From Flavobacteriales bacterium UBA6770 (GTDB lineage Bacteria; Bacteroidota; Bacteroidia; Flavobacteriales_G; Salibacteraceae): DNA of 64,000 nucleotides. The position numbers and the translations under genes are program-made. Positions 1 through 8,747 of the stretch are shown here, in pieces; position 1 is the stretch's first letter; each line of letters begins with the position of its first letter. A model generated the notes under the pieces. The model was not told where the DNA came from and searched no databases. It worked only from the letters and a program-made list of their open reading frames with translations. Location: the NCBI GenBank assembly GCA_905181875.1, contig CAJIZH010000003.1:372001-436000 (forward strand), written 5' to 3'.

Positions 1-1375
1 CACCAGCACTCACGTTAAGAATACTTGTTCTAAGTCCAATAATTCCTCTTGAAGGAATATTGAATTCCAAATGAATCAAATCACCTTTCGGCTCCATGAT
101 TACCATTTCACCTTTACGTTGATTTACCAACTCAATAACCTTTCCTGAACTTGCCTCTGGAACGTCAATGGTCATTAATTCCATTGGCTCAGATTTTTTT
201 CCGTCAATTTCCTTTATGATTACTTGAGGTTGCCCTACCTGTAACTCGTAACCTTCTCTTCGCATGGTTTCAATCAATACACTCAAGTGCATAATTCCAC
301 GTCCATAAACCATCAACTGATCTGGAGAAGAAGTATCCTCAACCTTAAGTGCTAAATTCTTTTCCATTTCTTTCATCAATCGATCTCTCAAATGACGAGA
401 AGTAACAAAATCTCCTTCCTTACCAAAGAATGGTGAATTATTAATGGTGAACATCATGCTCATTGTAGGCTCATCAATGCTCATAGCTTTCATTCCTTCT
501 GGTGCCTCAAAATCAGCAATAGTATCACCAATTTCAAATTCAGGAATTCCTGTTAAAGCACATAAATCTCCTGCAGGAACTTCAGTTACTTTCTTACGAG
601 ATAATCCATCAAAAGTAAAAAGCTCTTTAGTTCTTGATTTTATGATACTACCATCACGCTTAACCAAACTAACTGGCATGTTTTCTTTCATAGTGCCACG
701 AGAAACTCTACCAATTGCTATTCTACCTACATAAGAAGAATAATCAATAGTAGTAATCTGCATTTGAAGCGTACCTGGCGCTATTTCTGGAACTGGAACT
801 TTATCCAGAATCATATCTAATAATGGCTCAATGTTATCTGTTTTATCTGAAGGATCTAAACTCATCCATTCATCCTTTGCAGAACCATAAACACTAGAGA
901 AATCTAATTGTTCTTCTGTAGCATCTAAGTTGAACATCAAATCAAAAACCATTTCATGAACTTCTTCAGGTCTACAATTTGGCTTGTCCACTTTGTTTAT
1001 TACCACGATTGGCTTCAATCCTAATTCTAGAGATTTAGAAAGCACATAACGCGTTTGAGGCATAGGGCCTTCAAAAGCATCTACCAATAAAAGCACACCA
1101 TCGGCCATGTTCAATACACGCTCTACCTCACCACCAAAATCGGCGTGACCAGGAGTATCAATAATATTGATTTTAGTTCCTTTATAAGTTACCGAAACAT
1201 TTTTTGAGAAAATGGTAATTCCACGTTCTCTTTCTTGATCGTTGCTATCTAAAATTAAGTCTCCTGTTTCTTGATTCTCTCTAAAGAGTTCACAGTGGTG
1301 GAGTATTTTATCAACAAGTGTCGTTTTTCCGTGATCAACGTGGGCGATAATTGCCACATTTCTAATTGCTTCCAT
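1..1375 (-). CDS. typA: Ribosome-associated GTPase TypA/BipA, C-terminus cut by window edge
   Basis: This is a translational GTPase of the TypA/BipA family, which binds ribosomes and supports assembly and stress adaptation. The reading frame starts at the ATG ending at 1375 with MEAIRNVAIIAHVDHGKTTL, so the P-loop (AHVDHGKT) lies within the first 20 residues. The switch II motif DTPGHADFGGEVER and the NKVD guanine-specificity motif follow, then the EF-G-like domain III/V and the start of the TypA C-terminal region (SRGIIGLRTS). About 458 of the usual ~600 residues are inside the window; the rest lies to the left. A TAnnTTTG promoter lies 18 bases upstream. The gene is intact as far as seen. 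I am confident of the assignment. Confidence 0.96.
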   Translation of the reverse strand, partial: MEAIRNVAIIAHVDHGKTTLVDKILHHCELFRENQETGDLILDSNDQERERGITIFSKNVSVTYKGTKINIIDTPGHADFGGEVERVLNMADGVLLLVDAFEGPMPQTRYVLSKSLELGLKPIVVINKVDKPNCRPEEVHEMVFDLMFNLDATEEQLDFSSVYGSAKDEWMSLDPSDKTDNIEPLLDMILDKVPVPEIAPGTLQMQITTIDYSSYVGRIAIGRVSRGTMKENMPVSLVKRDGSIIKSRTKELFTFDGLSRKKVTEVPAGDLCALTGIPEFEIGDTIADFEAPEGMKAMSIDEPTMSMMFTINNSPFFGKEGDFVTSRHLRDRLMKEMEKNLALKVEDTSSPDQLMVYGRGIMHLSVLIETMRREGYELQVGQPQVIIKEIDGKKSEPMELMTIDVPEASSGKVIELVNQRKGEMVIMEPKGDLIHLEFNIPSRGIIGLRTSILNVSAG

Positions 1376-1392
1376 CTTTCTAAAATTGGCTG

Positions 1393-1427
1393 CAAAAGTA
1401 GCCTTTATCTATACGTTAAAAATCAAA
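1393..1427 (-). promoter_or_regulatory. Bacteroidota-type promoter of typA
   Basis: On the minus strand, TTTG (1424-1427) is followed after 23 bases by TACTTTTG (1393-1400). This matches the Bacteroidota primary sigma consensus (TTG then TAnnTTTG). It predicts a short 5' leader for typA. Confidence 0.7.
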
Positions 1428-1488
1428 AAGAAGGAATTAAATAATGGAACTAATTTTTAGTTTGATTTGTCTTAAAGAAAAACTGTAA

Positions 1489-1872
1489 ATGACTAGAGAT
1501 TCAGACCTTGTAAAGCTTCGCCCGATAGTTAATTTTAATTCTGATAATTTGAAAAAAGCCGAGTCTTTTCAGAATAAAACCCTTAGACCAATTTTAAAAT
1601 TTCAAAATCAATTTCTTCTATATAATTTTAAGAATTTTATAAAAACAAAAGAGCCGCTGTTTAATGCTTACAATGCACTGGAACAGAAAAAAATAATTAG
1701 AAAATCTGTGAAGGAAGATCAACGTTTAAAAAATCATCTACTTTCTTCGGTGATAGCTTACTTCACGATTGAAGAATTAGAATTTTATACTGAAAACTCG
1801 AAAGAAATTTCTAAACGGATAGCCAGTATGATTATACAGCGAGTGGAGGACCAAATCTCTACGTTATATTAG
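1489..1872 (+). CDS. Small conserved Bacteroidota protein of unknown function
   Basis: This is a 127-residue soluble protein with no signal peptide or membrane segment. It resembles a small helical family found widely in Flavobacteriia and often mislabelled as glyoxalase. The recognisable features are FQNKTLRPILKFQNQ at about residues 28-42 and LLSSVIAYFTIEELEFY at about 85-101. It has no glyoxalase metal ligands that I can see, so that label should not be trusted. It is transcribed divergently from typA and converges on the pseudogene to its right. The function is unknown. Family recognition is from memory of the motif and not from a search. Confidence 0.7.
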   Translation: MTRDSDLVKLRPIVNFNSDNLKKAESFQNKTLRPILKFQNQFLLYNFKNFIKTKEPLFNAYNALEQKKIIRKSVKEDQRLKNHLLSSVIAYFTIEELEFYTENSKEISKRIASMIIQRVEDQISTLY

Positions 1873-2778
1873 AAGTAACTGAAAGATTCACTTTTTTCTG
1901 GGTTGGTAAAATAGTAATTAAGGAAAATTTGAGCCTCAGCACCACGGCGATTTGTCAACTTTGATATTGTTGCAAAATATCCTCCACCAATTTCAAAAAT
2001 TCCTACTTTTTTGTGGTTAAGTCTTGCTCCTGTTATAGCTCCAACATATTGACTAGTTGCTACTGTTGCCCCAAAGTAAAAGGTTTTTTTAAAATGGTTT
2101 TTACAGGAACAGCTATTAACCAACTTCTATTTGCAAAAGCTACTTCGTTGAATGTATTGACGCTCAAAGCAAAGTTTTTCCCAACTCAATTGCCTTACCT
2201 AAAGAAGCGTTTATCCGATACAATCCTGATTGATTTGCATTTTCAAAACTGCTTCCTGCTCCCGCAATTAGTTTTTTATCTGCAGATTCAAAAAGTCCCC
2301 CAACAGAATACCTATGCGCAATCTTGAGTTCCAGAATATAAATAAAACCACTTGAGGCTCCAGAAGGATAGGCAAAATTTGAGTTATCAAAATACACTCT
2401 TCTCTGTGTTGCACTCTTACCAACTGACAGTTTAGCTGCATTTTAAAACTTAAAGTGGTTAGCAATAAAAAAACTCCAATTGTTCTCGGTTAACACACCG
2501 ATATCGTCCCTTTCATATGCAAAACCAGTAGCAAGGTTTAACTGAGTAGATTCTTTAAATATTCGTAATCGACCTTCCAAAAAAAACCTTGCGTTATGAA
2601 ATGACGCAATGTTAGTGTGACTCAAGCCAAAATATTGACCTAAAATTTGACATCCCCTTTCAACCCAGTAACTGCAGGGTTGTGCAAATACAATGTATTG
2701 CTTGTGTTTATTAATTCTTGTCCTGATAAAGAACCAACTAAAAAAAGGGAACAGATAAATGAGCAAATTCGGTTTCAC
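1869..2778 (-). pseudogene. Decayed PorP/SprF-like outer-membrane protein gene with several frameshifts
   Basis: Pieces of one ancestral gene lie in alternating frames across this stretch. An N-terminal signal peptide (MKPNLLIYLFPF then LVGSLSGQ) is split by an A7 run (T7 on the coding strand) at 2740-2746. The shifted frame gives ELINTSNTLYLHNPAVTGLKG, like the LNPAYAG region at the mature start of PorP/SprF proteins. The original frame then resumes with LGQYFGLSHTNIASFHNARF, matching the next conserved block. Further frame changes occur near 2400-2460, 2165 and 2060-2080, and the C-terminal piece ends in the strand-like LNYYFTNPEKSES. PorP/SprF proteins are T9SS-associated outer-membrane barrels. 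The remaining open pieces are too short to be functional. The family call is an inference from motif order. Confidence 0.68.
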
Positions 2779-2821
2779 ATATTGACTAATTTAGCTTACC
2801 AAAGCAGCCAATCTAAGCCAA

Positions 2822-4222
2822 TTAAAAAAGCAGAAGGCCTGCACAAAAAATAGTACATCCCAGAACAAACAAAACCAAAGTGTAGGGCAATATCTCCCTT
2901 GCCTTTAAACCAGTAATCCCTAACAACGGCAATGCCCAAAAAGGCTGCAACATATTAGTCAGTTGATCGCCATAGGCTAAAGCCATAATACTCTTTGAAA
3001 GCGGCACTCCCAATTCATTTGCTGCTTGAACAATTATCGGCCCTTGAATAGCCCACTGCCCTCCTCCACTCGGCACAAAAATATTTACGATTCCTGCCGA
3101 AATAAAAGTAAAAATCGGGTAAGTAGTCTCATTTGAAATGGATACCATTCCTTGAGAAAAAGCATCAACTAATCCGCTAGCTTTCATCATTCCCATTATT
3201 CCGAAATAAAGCGGAAACTGAATTAGAATACCTGAAACTCCTCCAATAGCAGCTTCCAATGCCTTTAAAAACGCCGAGAAACTTTGGTGAAACAACAACC
3301 CCAAACTCAACAACAATAGATTGATGTTATTGGGAGTGAAAAATGACAATAACTCACCGTTATTTTGCACAAACAACTTTAATAAAGCGACAATTAAAAC
3401 TATAAACCCAAATCCAGACCCAACCCATTTAGAATAATCTAGAAGTTCTGCTCCGGAGGTGCTAAAAGACGTTTCAGCAGATATATCGGACTTTAAATTA
3501 GGTACACTTTCATTTGAATACTTCCCTATCCTATAAATTACTAATGGAATAATGGAAAGCAGCATAATTGATACAACACTATTCATTGGACTAAAAACCG
3601 TTTCAGAAAATGTGATTTGATTAGGTAATGTTGATGCCAGTTCTGAATTAAAATCTGCTACTAATGTTTTTAAATGTCCGGCTTCAGCAACCTTAGTAAG
3701 TGACGAACCACTTAGCCCACCATGCCAAACCATAAGTCCCGCATATCCAGCAGCTCCTACTAAAGGATAATTTAAAGGCAAGTTCAATTTAGAAAACTTT
3801 TCGCCAACCTTTCGAGCGAATATGGCACCAAATATGAGCCCGAGGCCCCAATTAAAGAGCCCAACTAACATTGTTAGGAATACAACGGTTGCAGCAGAAG
3901 AAGCAGTATCCTTGCAATAAAAAAGGGCTTTTTGAATTAATTTGTCTATTGGCTTTGATAACGCCAAAATATGTCCTAAGGCTAACATCAGCATCATTTG
4001 CATAGCAAATACAAGCAAACTGTTATTCCATAAGCCAGATTCCCAAGAAGTTGCTACTGCTAAAAATCGTTGTGCTAATTCACCTTCATAGTTTCCAAAA
4101 AAGAAAGCCAAGCACCAGGTAAATACGGTAAGTAAGACGGCAATTGTAAATGGAGCAGGCAGAACTGCTTTAACTACATTTATAAATCGATCGCTAAATG
4201 TCATACCGCTAAAATAGTTCAT
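2822..4222 (-). CDS. Short-chain fatty acid transporter, AtoE family
   Basis: This is a 466-residue integral membrane protein with about a dozen hydrophobic segments and charged loops, close in length to E. coli AtoE (about 440). It starts MNYFSGMTFSDRFINVVKAV, followed by a PAPF stretch before the first membrane helix, as in the TIGR00366/AtoE family. The conserved region NIFVPSGGGQWAIQGPI near residue 385 is characteristic. The family is predicted to carry short-chain fatty acids such as acetoacetate or butyrate across the inner membrane. It stands alone, bordered by the PorP-like relic and a repeat element. No partner beta-oxidation genes lie next to it. Substrate is inferred from the family only. 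Confidence 0.85.
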   Translation of the reverse strand: MNYFSGMTFSDRFINVVKAVLPAPFTIAVLLTVFTWCLAFFFGNYEGELAQRFLAVATSWESGLWNNSLLVFAMQMMLMLALGHILALSKPIDKLIQKALFYCKDTASSAATVVFLTMLVGLFNWGLGLIFGAIFARKVGEKFSKLNLPLNYPLVGAAGYAGLMVWHGGLSGSSLTKVAEAGHLKTLVADFNSELASTLPNQITFSETVFSPMNSVVSIMLLSIIPLVIYRIGKYSNESVPNLKSDISAETSFSTSGAELLDYSKWVGSGFGFIVLIVALLKLFVQNNGELLSFFTPNNINLLLLSLGLLFHQSFSAFLKALEAAIGGVSGILIQFPLYFGIMGMMKASGLVDAFSQGMVSISNETTYPIFTFISAGIVNIFVPSGGGQWAIQGPIIVQAANELGVPLSKSIMALAYGDQLTNMLQPFWALPLLGITGLKAREILPYTLVLFVLGCTIFCAGLLLF

Positions 4223-4270
4223 CTAGAATTTATGCAATAAAAAGAAGTTTCTGAAAACAAGTAAGTATCC

Positions 4271-4340
4271 TCCTGAATTTATTTCAGCATCTCCATTTAA
4301 CGAAGATATGAGGGAGAGCCTGAAATAAATTCAGTATGAC
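4271..4340. repeat. REP-like dispersed inverted repeat
   Basis: Perfect 15-base arms CTGAATTTATTTCAG (4273-4287) and its reverse complement (4320-4334) flank a loop. The arms extend imperfectly inward through CATCTCC and GAGAGC. The sequence resembles the short palindromic elements scattered between genes in many Bacteroidota genomes, although only this copy is visible in the window. Confidence 0.65.
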
Positions 4341-4378
4341 TTGTGGAAAGTTAATCGTTCTGGACTTATTGTTAGTTG

Positions 4379-4416
4379 TAAAATAAAAAGGGTGCAATTG
4401 CACCCTTTTTATTTTC
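4379..4416. terminator. Bidirectional intrinsic terminator
   Basis: The perfect palindrome GGGTGCAATTGCACCC is flanked by A-rich sequence on the left and T-rich sequence on the right. It could end the DUF3127 transcript on the minus strand. Confidence 0.8.
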
Positions 4417-4483
4417 GATATCTTAATTCCAGTCCCCCTACGATAGCTAAATAATCTGGGGGACGACAAGTAGAAAACTAATT

Positions 4484-4870
4484 CTAGAATGGTAAATCAT
4501 CCTCTTCTTCAGCGCTATTTCCTTTTGCATCAGCTGCACTAGGAGCAGGAATATTTGGCATTGCAGCTGGCGCAGCAGCTGGTGCAGCTTGGCCGCTACC
4601 TTTAGCGATTCTCCAACCGTTCACACTATTAAAATACTTTATTTCTCCTTGTGGGTTGGTCCACTCTCTTCCTCTTAGGTTAATTTGCACTGTTGCGTCA
4701 TCACCTACTTTAAAACTATCCAATAAAGCAGTATTATTTTGAGTAAACTCAATCATAATAGCCTGTGGATATTGCTCATTGGTAGTAACTACCATTTCTC
4801 TTTTCTTAAATCCGTTACTTCCAAATTCTTGAGTTTCCCCAATCATTTTAACTTTTCCTGAAACTTCCAT
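4484..4870 (-). CDS. DUF3127 protein with SSB-like acidic C-terminal tip
   Basis: This small OB-fold-like protein belongs to the DUF3127 family of Bacteroidota. The conserved core runs from MEVSGKVKMIGETQEFGS through MVVTTNEQYPQAIMIEF and LRGREWTNPQGEIKYFNS. The family alignment points to the ATG at 4870; an in-frame ATG at 4924 would add 18 residues and overlap the flavin reductase stop by eight bases. After an Ala/Pro-rich linker the protein ends EEEDDLPF, almost the same as the C-terminal tip of bacterial single-stranded DNA-binding protein, which recruits repair and replication partners. I infer a nucleic-acid or SSB-partner role; this is not proven. The gene is probably cotranscribed with the flavin reductase upstream and ended by the palindrome at 4379-4416. 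Confidence 0.8.
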   Translation of the reverse strand: MEVSGKVKMIGETQEFGSNGFKKREMVVTTNEQYPQAIMIEFTQNNTALLDSFKVGDDATVQINLRGREWTNPQGEIKYFNSVNGWRIAKGSGQAAPAAAPAAMPNIPAPSAADAKGNSAEEEDDLPF

Positions 4871-4916
4871 TTTGTTTTTATTTTGCGAGGATGCATCCTC
4901 ATTCATTTTTCGTTTG

Positions 4917-5813
4917 TTAGTCATTATTAAAAGCCAGCAAAGTTTTCCATGCTGCTTCTACATTATTTTCTTCTAAGTATTGTTTTGCTATTTTGTGCAA
5001 TTCAACTTCTAGTTTTGGCGCATTATCCTCAAATTCCTGAAAAACATCACTCAGTTCTATTAGCCTAAACTCATTTACCGTAGTCTCATCAGGCACAGAT
5101 TCAACATTCCCTAATTGTCCTAAGTTGTTTCCTGTAAGAATGTTCGAATTCCGAATGTCTGCAGGAATCTTATCAACTCCAATTCCTAAAGTAGTTATTG
5201 GTTTTGCTACTTCAAACAAGGCATTTCCACTAGCTCTGACATACCAGTTTGCCCCCATTCTTCCTACCAAATCTAACTTCTCGGTATCTAGTTTTCCGTC
5301 ATTGTCCAAAAATGCTTCTTTAATGTGAATTCGAACTACTTCACAAATCACTAGGTTTCCTGCTCCTCCATTCGAACCTAGTTCTTTAACTTCAATCACC
5401 TTACACTCTAATTGAACGGGTGATTCAGCTACTCGAGGTGGGGCGATCAAATCTGACTTAAGCATTGTTAGACCCGCTTTTTCAAACTCGTTAACTCCGC
5501 CAGCATATTCTGTGCTACTCAAGCTCATTTGCTGCACGATGGAATGATTAACAATGTTGATAACCACCTCTGGGTGTTCCTTTACGTTTTCGTAAGTGTG
5601 TTTAGTTGTGTTGTCTCTCCCTCTTCGGGCTGGTGAAAAAATTGCAATGGGAGGATTTGCGCTAAATACATTGAAAAAGGAAAAAGGAGATAAATTGACA
5701 GCTCCATTAGCATTAACAGTACTTGCAAAGGCAATGGGCCTTGGTGCCACGGCACTCAACAAGTAACCATGTAATTTTGGGACTGAAATTTCCTTTGGAT
5801 CTATACTTAGCAT
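4917..5813 (-). CDS. Flavin reductase-like FMN-binding protein
   Basis: The protein has an FMN-binding split-barrel fold of the flavin reductase family. The N-terminal region contains LLSAVAPRPIAFASTVNANG, then SPFSFFNVFSANPPIAIFSP and DTTKHTYENV-like residues, which match the FMN-contacting segments of these flavoproteins. Family members reduce flavins or act as flavin-dependent oxidoreductases in the cytoplasm; the specific substrate is unknown. The start MLSIDPKEI at 5813 fits the family better than the upstream in-frame ATG at 5876. The C-terminal ~80 residues are a helical extension seen in Bacteroidota members. The 3' end is adjacent to or overlaps the DUF3127 gene, suggesting cotranscription. 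The gene appears intact. Confidence 0.85.
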   Translation of the reverse strand: MLSIDPKEISVPKLHGYLLSAVAPRPIAFASTVNANGAVNLSPFSFFNVFSANPPIAIFSPARRGRDNTTKHTYENVKEHPEVVINIVNHSIVQQMSLSSTEYAGGVNEFEKAGLTMLKSDLIAPPRVAESPVQLECKVIEVKELGSNGGAGNLVICEVVRIHIKEAFLDNDGKLDTEKLDLVGRMGANWYVRASGNALFEVAKPITTLGIGVDKIPADIRNSNILTGNNLGQLGNVESVPDETTVNEFRLIELSDVFQEFEDNAPKLEVELHKIAKQYLEENNVEAAWKTLLAFNND

Positions 5814-5965
5814 CGGCTCACTTTTATACATCCAAATGTAGTTTTTTGAATTTCGAGGGAACAGGATTTTAGTCACTACTTTTCTAAAACTTATAAAGGA
5901 ATTGTCAATAAAAATCTTTCCTAATTAAGTTACAAAAAAGAGAATTAATAAGAATAGTAAAATCA

Positions 5966-5973
5966 TATATTTG
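5966..5973 (+). promoter_or_regulatory. -7 element of the tRNA-Leu promoter
   Basis: TATATTTG matches TAnnTTTG and lies about 47 bases before the tRNA. A clear -33 TTG was not seen. Confidence 0.55.
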
Positions 5974-6020
5974 CCGCCCGAAACAATTATAAAATTATTT
6001 CGGTAGTTCTTTAAGAATAT

Positions 6021-6102
6021 GCAGGCGTGGTGGAATTGGTAGACACGCTAGACTTAGGATCTAGTGCCGCAAGGTGTGAGAGTTCGAGTCTCTCCGCCTG
6101 TA
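6021..6102 (+). tRNA. tRNA-Leu (anticodon UAG)
   Basis: The 82-base cloverleaf has acceptor arm GCAGGCG pairing with CGCCTGT (first pair G-U), the class II variable arm typical of leucine tRNAs, the T-loop GTTCGAGTC, and anticodon stem CTAGA/TCTAG around CTTAGGA, giving anticodon TAG. The CCA end is not encoded. A hairpin terminator follows directly. Confidence 0.95.
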
Positions 6103-6109
6103 CTAATAG

Positions 6110-6144
6110 AAAGACTCTTCATTAATTTGAAGGGTCTTTTTTTA
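6110..6144 (+). terminator. Terminator after tRNA-Leu
   Basis: AAGACTCTTCA and TGAAGGGTCTT pair around TTAATT and are followed by a T7 tract. Confidence 0.8.
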
Positions 6145-6239
6145 TTTATAACAGTACTGGAAATTTTGAGAGACAAGAAGTTTATAGTGTGCGACCAAAG
6201 GAAGTCGAAGTGAGTCTTTCCGCATTAACGCATAGAATT

Positions 6240-6273
6240 AAAAAGCCTTAATCTGAAAAAATTGAGGCTTTTT
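6240..6273 (+). terminator. Second hairpin terminator in the 6.1-6.44 kb intergenic region
   Basis: AAAAGCCTTAA pairs with TTGAGGCTTTT around TCTGAAAAAA (one mismatch), with a T6 tract. It lies between the tRNA and the TonB receptor. The 340-base gap otherwise holds only the promoter at 6366-6396 and AT-rich sequence. Confidence 0.7.
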
Positions 6274-6365
6274 TCGTTTCTATAAGCTCAAAACTGACTA
6301 AAAACCGATTATTCTTTCATTGTTTATAGCCGTAATCGTTTTGCGAAAATTATTTTCATGTTTAT

Positions 6366-6396
6366 TTTGTTAGGCAGGGCTAACTCATTAAGTTTG
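6366..6396 (+). promoter_or_regulatory. Promoter of the TonB receptor / thioredoxin pair
   Basis: TTTG (6366-6369), 19 bases, then TAAGTTTG (6389-6396), a full match to the Bacteroidota consensus. The predicted start is near 6402, leaving a leader of about 40 bases. An AT palindrome GAAAATTATTTTC lies just upstream and could be an operator. Confidence 0.75.
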
Positions 6397-6443
6397 CACC
6401 GTGAAACAATTAGCGTTCAATAAACAAAACACTACAAAGTATC

Positions 6444-8747
6444 ATGAAATACATTTCTTTAATTATAGTCTCCTTTATATTCTCAACCAATCTGTTTGCT
6501 CAGAATGCCGTAATCAGCGGAAAAGTGTCAGATGCCAATGATGTGGTGCCTTATGCCAATGTTTATTTAAAGGGAACCAGCCTTGGAGCGATAACTGACA
6601 AAAACGGAAAATATATTATTGTCGATATTCCGGCTGGAGAATACGAATTAGTCGCTTCTTTTATTTCATACATAAAATCCATAAAAACGATAACCGCAAC
6701 TGCCAGCTCCAAACAAAATATTGATATAGAGCTAAAGCCGGATCTTTCTAGTCTGAATGAAATTGTTGTTTCTGGGACCATGAAACCGATGTCTAGGTTA
6801 GAAAGTCCAGTTCCAGTTGATGTATACAGCGCCGAATTTTTTAAATCGAATCCAACACCTTCCATTTACGAAGCTTTACAAAATGTAAACGGCGTTCGAC
6901 CCCAGATAAATTGTGCAGTTTGCAATACCGGGGATATTCATATCAATGGTTTGGAGGGGGCCTATACAATGGTTACTATCGATGGCATGCCTATAGTTAG
7001 TGGTTTATCTACTGTATATGGATTGAGTGGAATTCCACAGTCGCTTATCGAAAGAGTAGAAATAGTAAAAGGACCAGCCTCAACATTATACGGGTCTGAA
7101 TCTGTTGGTGGATTGATTAACGTAATCACTAAAAATCCCGATAATGCGGCCTTATTTTCTACCGATATTTTCACGACCACATGGGGCGAACTTAATGCTG
7201 ATATTGCCACTAAGTTCAAAGCGGGTGAAAAAGCAGATGCACTTGTAGGAGTAAACTACTTCAATTTCAATAACCGAATAGATAATAACAACGATAAATT
7301 TACTGATGTAACCTTACAAAATCGAATATCAGTTTTTAATAAATGGAATATAAAACGAAAGGAAAATCGTATTTTCTCTATTGCTGGACGTTATGTTTAT
7401 GAAGACCGTTTTGGTGGAGAAATGAACTGGAATGCTGATGATCATCGCGGTGGAGATGAGGTTTATGGCGAGAGCATCTACACCAGTCGTTGGGAGCTTT
7501 TAGGAACCTACCAATTACCAATTAAAGAGCGGGTAATATTTATGTTTAGCGCAAACTCACACGACCAAAATTCGGTTTATGGAAACACCATTTACATCGC
7601 GGACCAAAAAATTGGTTTTGGTCAACTTACTTGGAACAAGTGCCTCGGCGAGAAAAATGACCTGCTTTTTGGAGCTGCAATGCGTTACACTTATTACGAC
7701 GACAATACTCCAGCAACTGAGACTACAGATATTGAAAACCCTAAGAATGCCCCAGCTAATGCATTTCTTCCTGGAATATTTGTTCAAGACGAAATCAGTA
7801 TAAATAAATACAATAAAGTGCTCCTTGGAATGCGTTACGATTACAACTCCATTCACGGAAATATCTTTACGCCACGATTCAATTACAAATGGACTTCAAA
7901 AAATAAAAGCAATATTCTTAGATTTAGTTTTGGAACAGGCTACCGAGTTGCCAATGTGTTTACAGAAGATCACGCAGCTCTTACTGGAGCAAGAAAAGTG
8001 GAGTTTATTTCCGACTTAAATCCAGAAATCTCTTACAACGGAAACATCAATTACGTCAAGAAAATCTTCACAAAAAACGATTGGTATGTTGGGCTTGATG
8101 GCTCGTTATTCTATACCTATTTCACCAATAAGATTTTTCCCGACTACGATACGGACCCAAATAAAATTATCTACGATAACTTAGACGGTCATGCCGTATC
8201 AAACGGGTTTTCGTTAAATGTAGATATCACCTATAAAAATTTATCGTTAATGGCTGGAGGAACCGTTATGGACGTTTATAGCGTTCAAAATGGTCTAAAA
8301 GAACAACAAGAACTTACTGAGCAGTATACAGGAACCTGGTCTGTAGGTTACACCTTTGTAAAGTTGAATGTAAAGGTCGATTATACTGGTAATTTATATG
8401 GACCAATGAAGTTGCCATTATTAGGAGCTGAAGACCCAAGACCAGAGTTTTCGCCTTGGTGGAGCATTCAGAACATTCAATTGACCAAGATATTTGCTAA
8501 TAGAATAGAAATTTATGGCGGTGTAAAAAACTTGCTGAATTGGGTGCCTTGGACAAATCTTGGAGATGCTGGGATAATTGCAAGAACCAATGATCCTTTT
8601 GATAAAAATGTTGCGTTTACTCCCAGTGGTGAGGTAATTCAGACCGCAAATAATCCCTACGCTTTTACTTTTGATCCTACCTACGTTTATGGTCCAAATC
8701 AAGGCATTCGAGGCTTTTTTGGAATTCGATTTACCTTTGATAAATAG
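6444..8747 (+). CDS. TonB-dependent receptor with CxxC plug motif
   Basis: This 767-residue outer-membrane receptor takes up an unidentified ligand using TonB energy. A signal peptide (about residues 1-19, ending LFAQ) is followed by a carboxypeptidase-like beta-sandwich (about 22-100) and then a plug with VERVEIVKGPASTLYG-like residues (about 203-225) and GGLINVITK. The rest is a 22-strand barrel ending in GIRFTFDK with a C-terminal aromatic/charged strand. The plug carries CAVC inside INCAVCNTGDIHINGLEG, a signature of one subfamily of Bacteroidota receptors. The next gene begins at the base after its stop and encodes a periplasmic thioredoxin-like protein, so the two are probably translated together. 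The CxxC could bind a metal or form a redox-active disulfide; the substrate is not known. It has a strong promoter of its own. Confidence 0.92.
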   Translation: MKYISLIIVSFIFSTNLFAQNAVISGKVSDANDVVPYANVYLKGTSLGAITDKNGKYIIVDIPAGEYELVASFISYIKSIKTITATASSKQNIDIELKPDLSSLNEIVVSGTMKPMSRLESPVPVDVYSAEFFKSNPTPSIYEALQNVNGVRPQINCAVCNTGDIHINGLEGAYTMVTIDGMPIVSGLSTVYGLSGIPQSLIERVEIVKGPASTLYGSESVGGLINVITKNPDNAALFSTDIFTTTWGELNADIATKFKAGEKADALVGVNYFNFNNRIDNNNDKFTDVTLQNRISVFNKWNIKRKENRIFSIAGRYVYEDRFGGEMNWNADDHRGGDEVYGESIYTSRWELLGTYQLPIKERVIFMFSANSHDQNSVYGNTIYIADQKIGFGQLTWNKCLGEKNDLLFGAAMRYTYYDDNTPATETTDIENPKNAPANAFLPGIFVQDEISINKYNKVLLGMRYDYNSIHGNIFTPRFNYKWTSKNKSNILRFSFGTGYRVANVFTEDHAALTGARKVEFISDLNPEISYNGNINYVKKIFTKNDWYVGLDGSLFYTYFTNKIFPDYDTDPNKIIYDNLDGHAVSNGFSLNVDITYKNLSLMAGGTVMDVYSVQNGLKEQQELTEQYTGTWSVGYTFVKLNVKVDYTGNLYGPMKLPLLGAEDPRPEFSPWWSIQNIQLTKIFANRIEIYGGVKNLLNWVPWTNLGDAGIIARTNDPFDKNVAFTPSGEVIQTANNPYAFTFDPTYVYGPNQGIRGFFGIRFTFDK

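Noticed and set aside
4284..4469. 61-codon minus-strand open frame next to the DUF3127 gene
   Set aside because: It lies across the REP-like repeat and the terminator palindrome, with no protein-like composition.
6177..6235. A stretch after tRNA-Leu that looks slightly like the 3' half of a tRNA (GAAGTGAGTCTTTCCGC)
   Set aside because: No acceptor or anticodon pairing could be formed; similarity is too short to call a degenerate tRNA.
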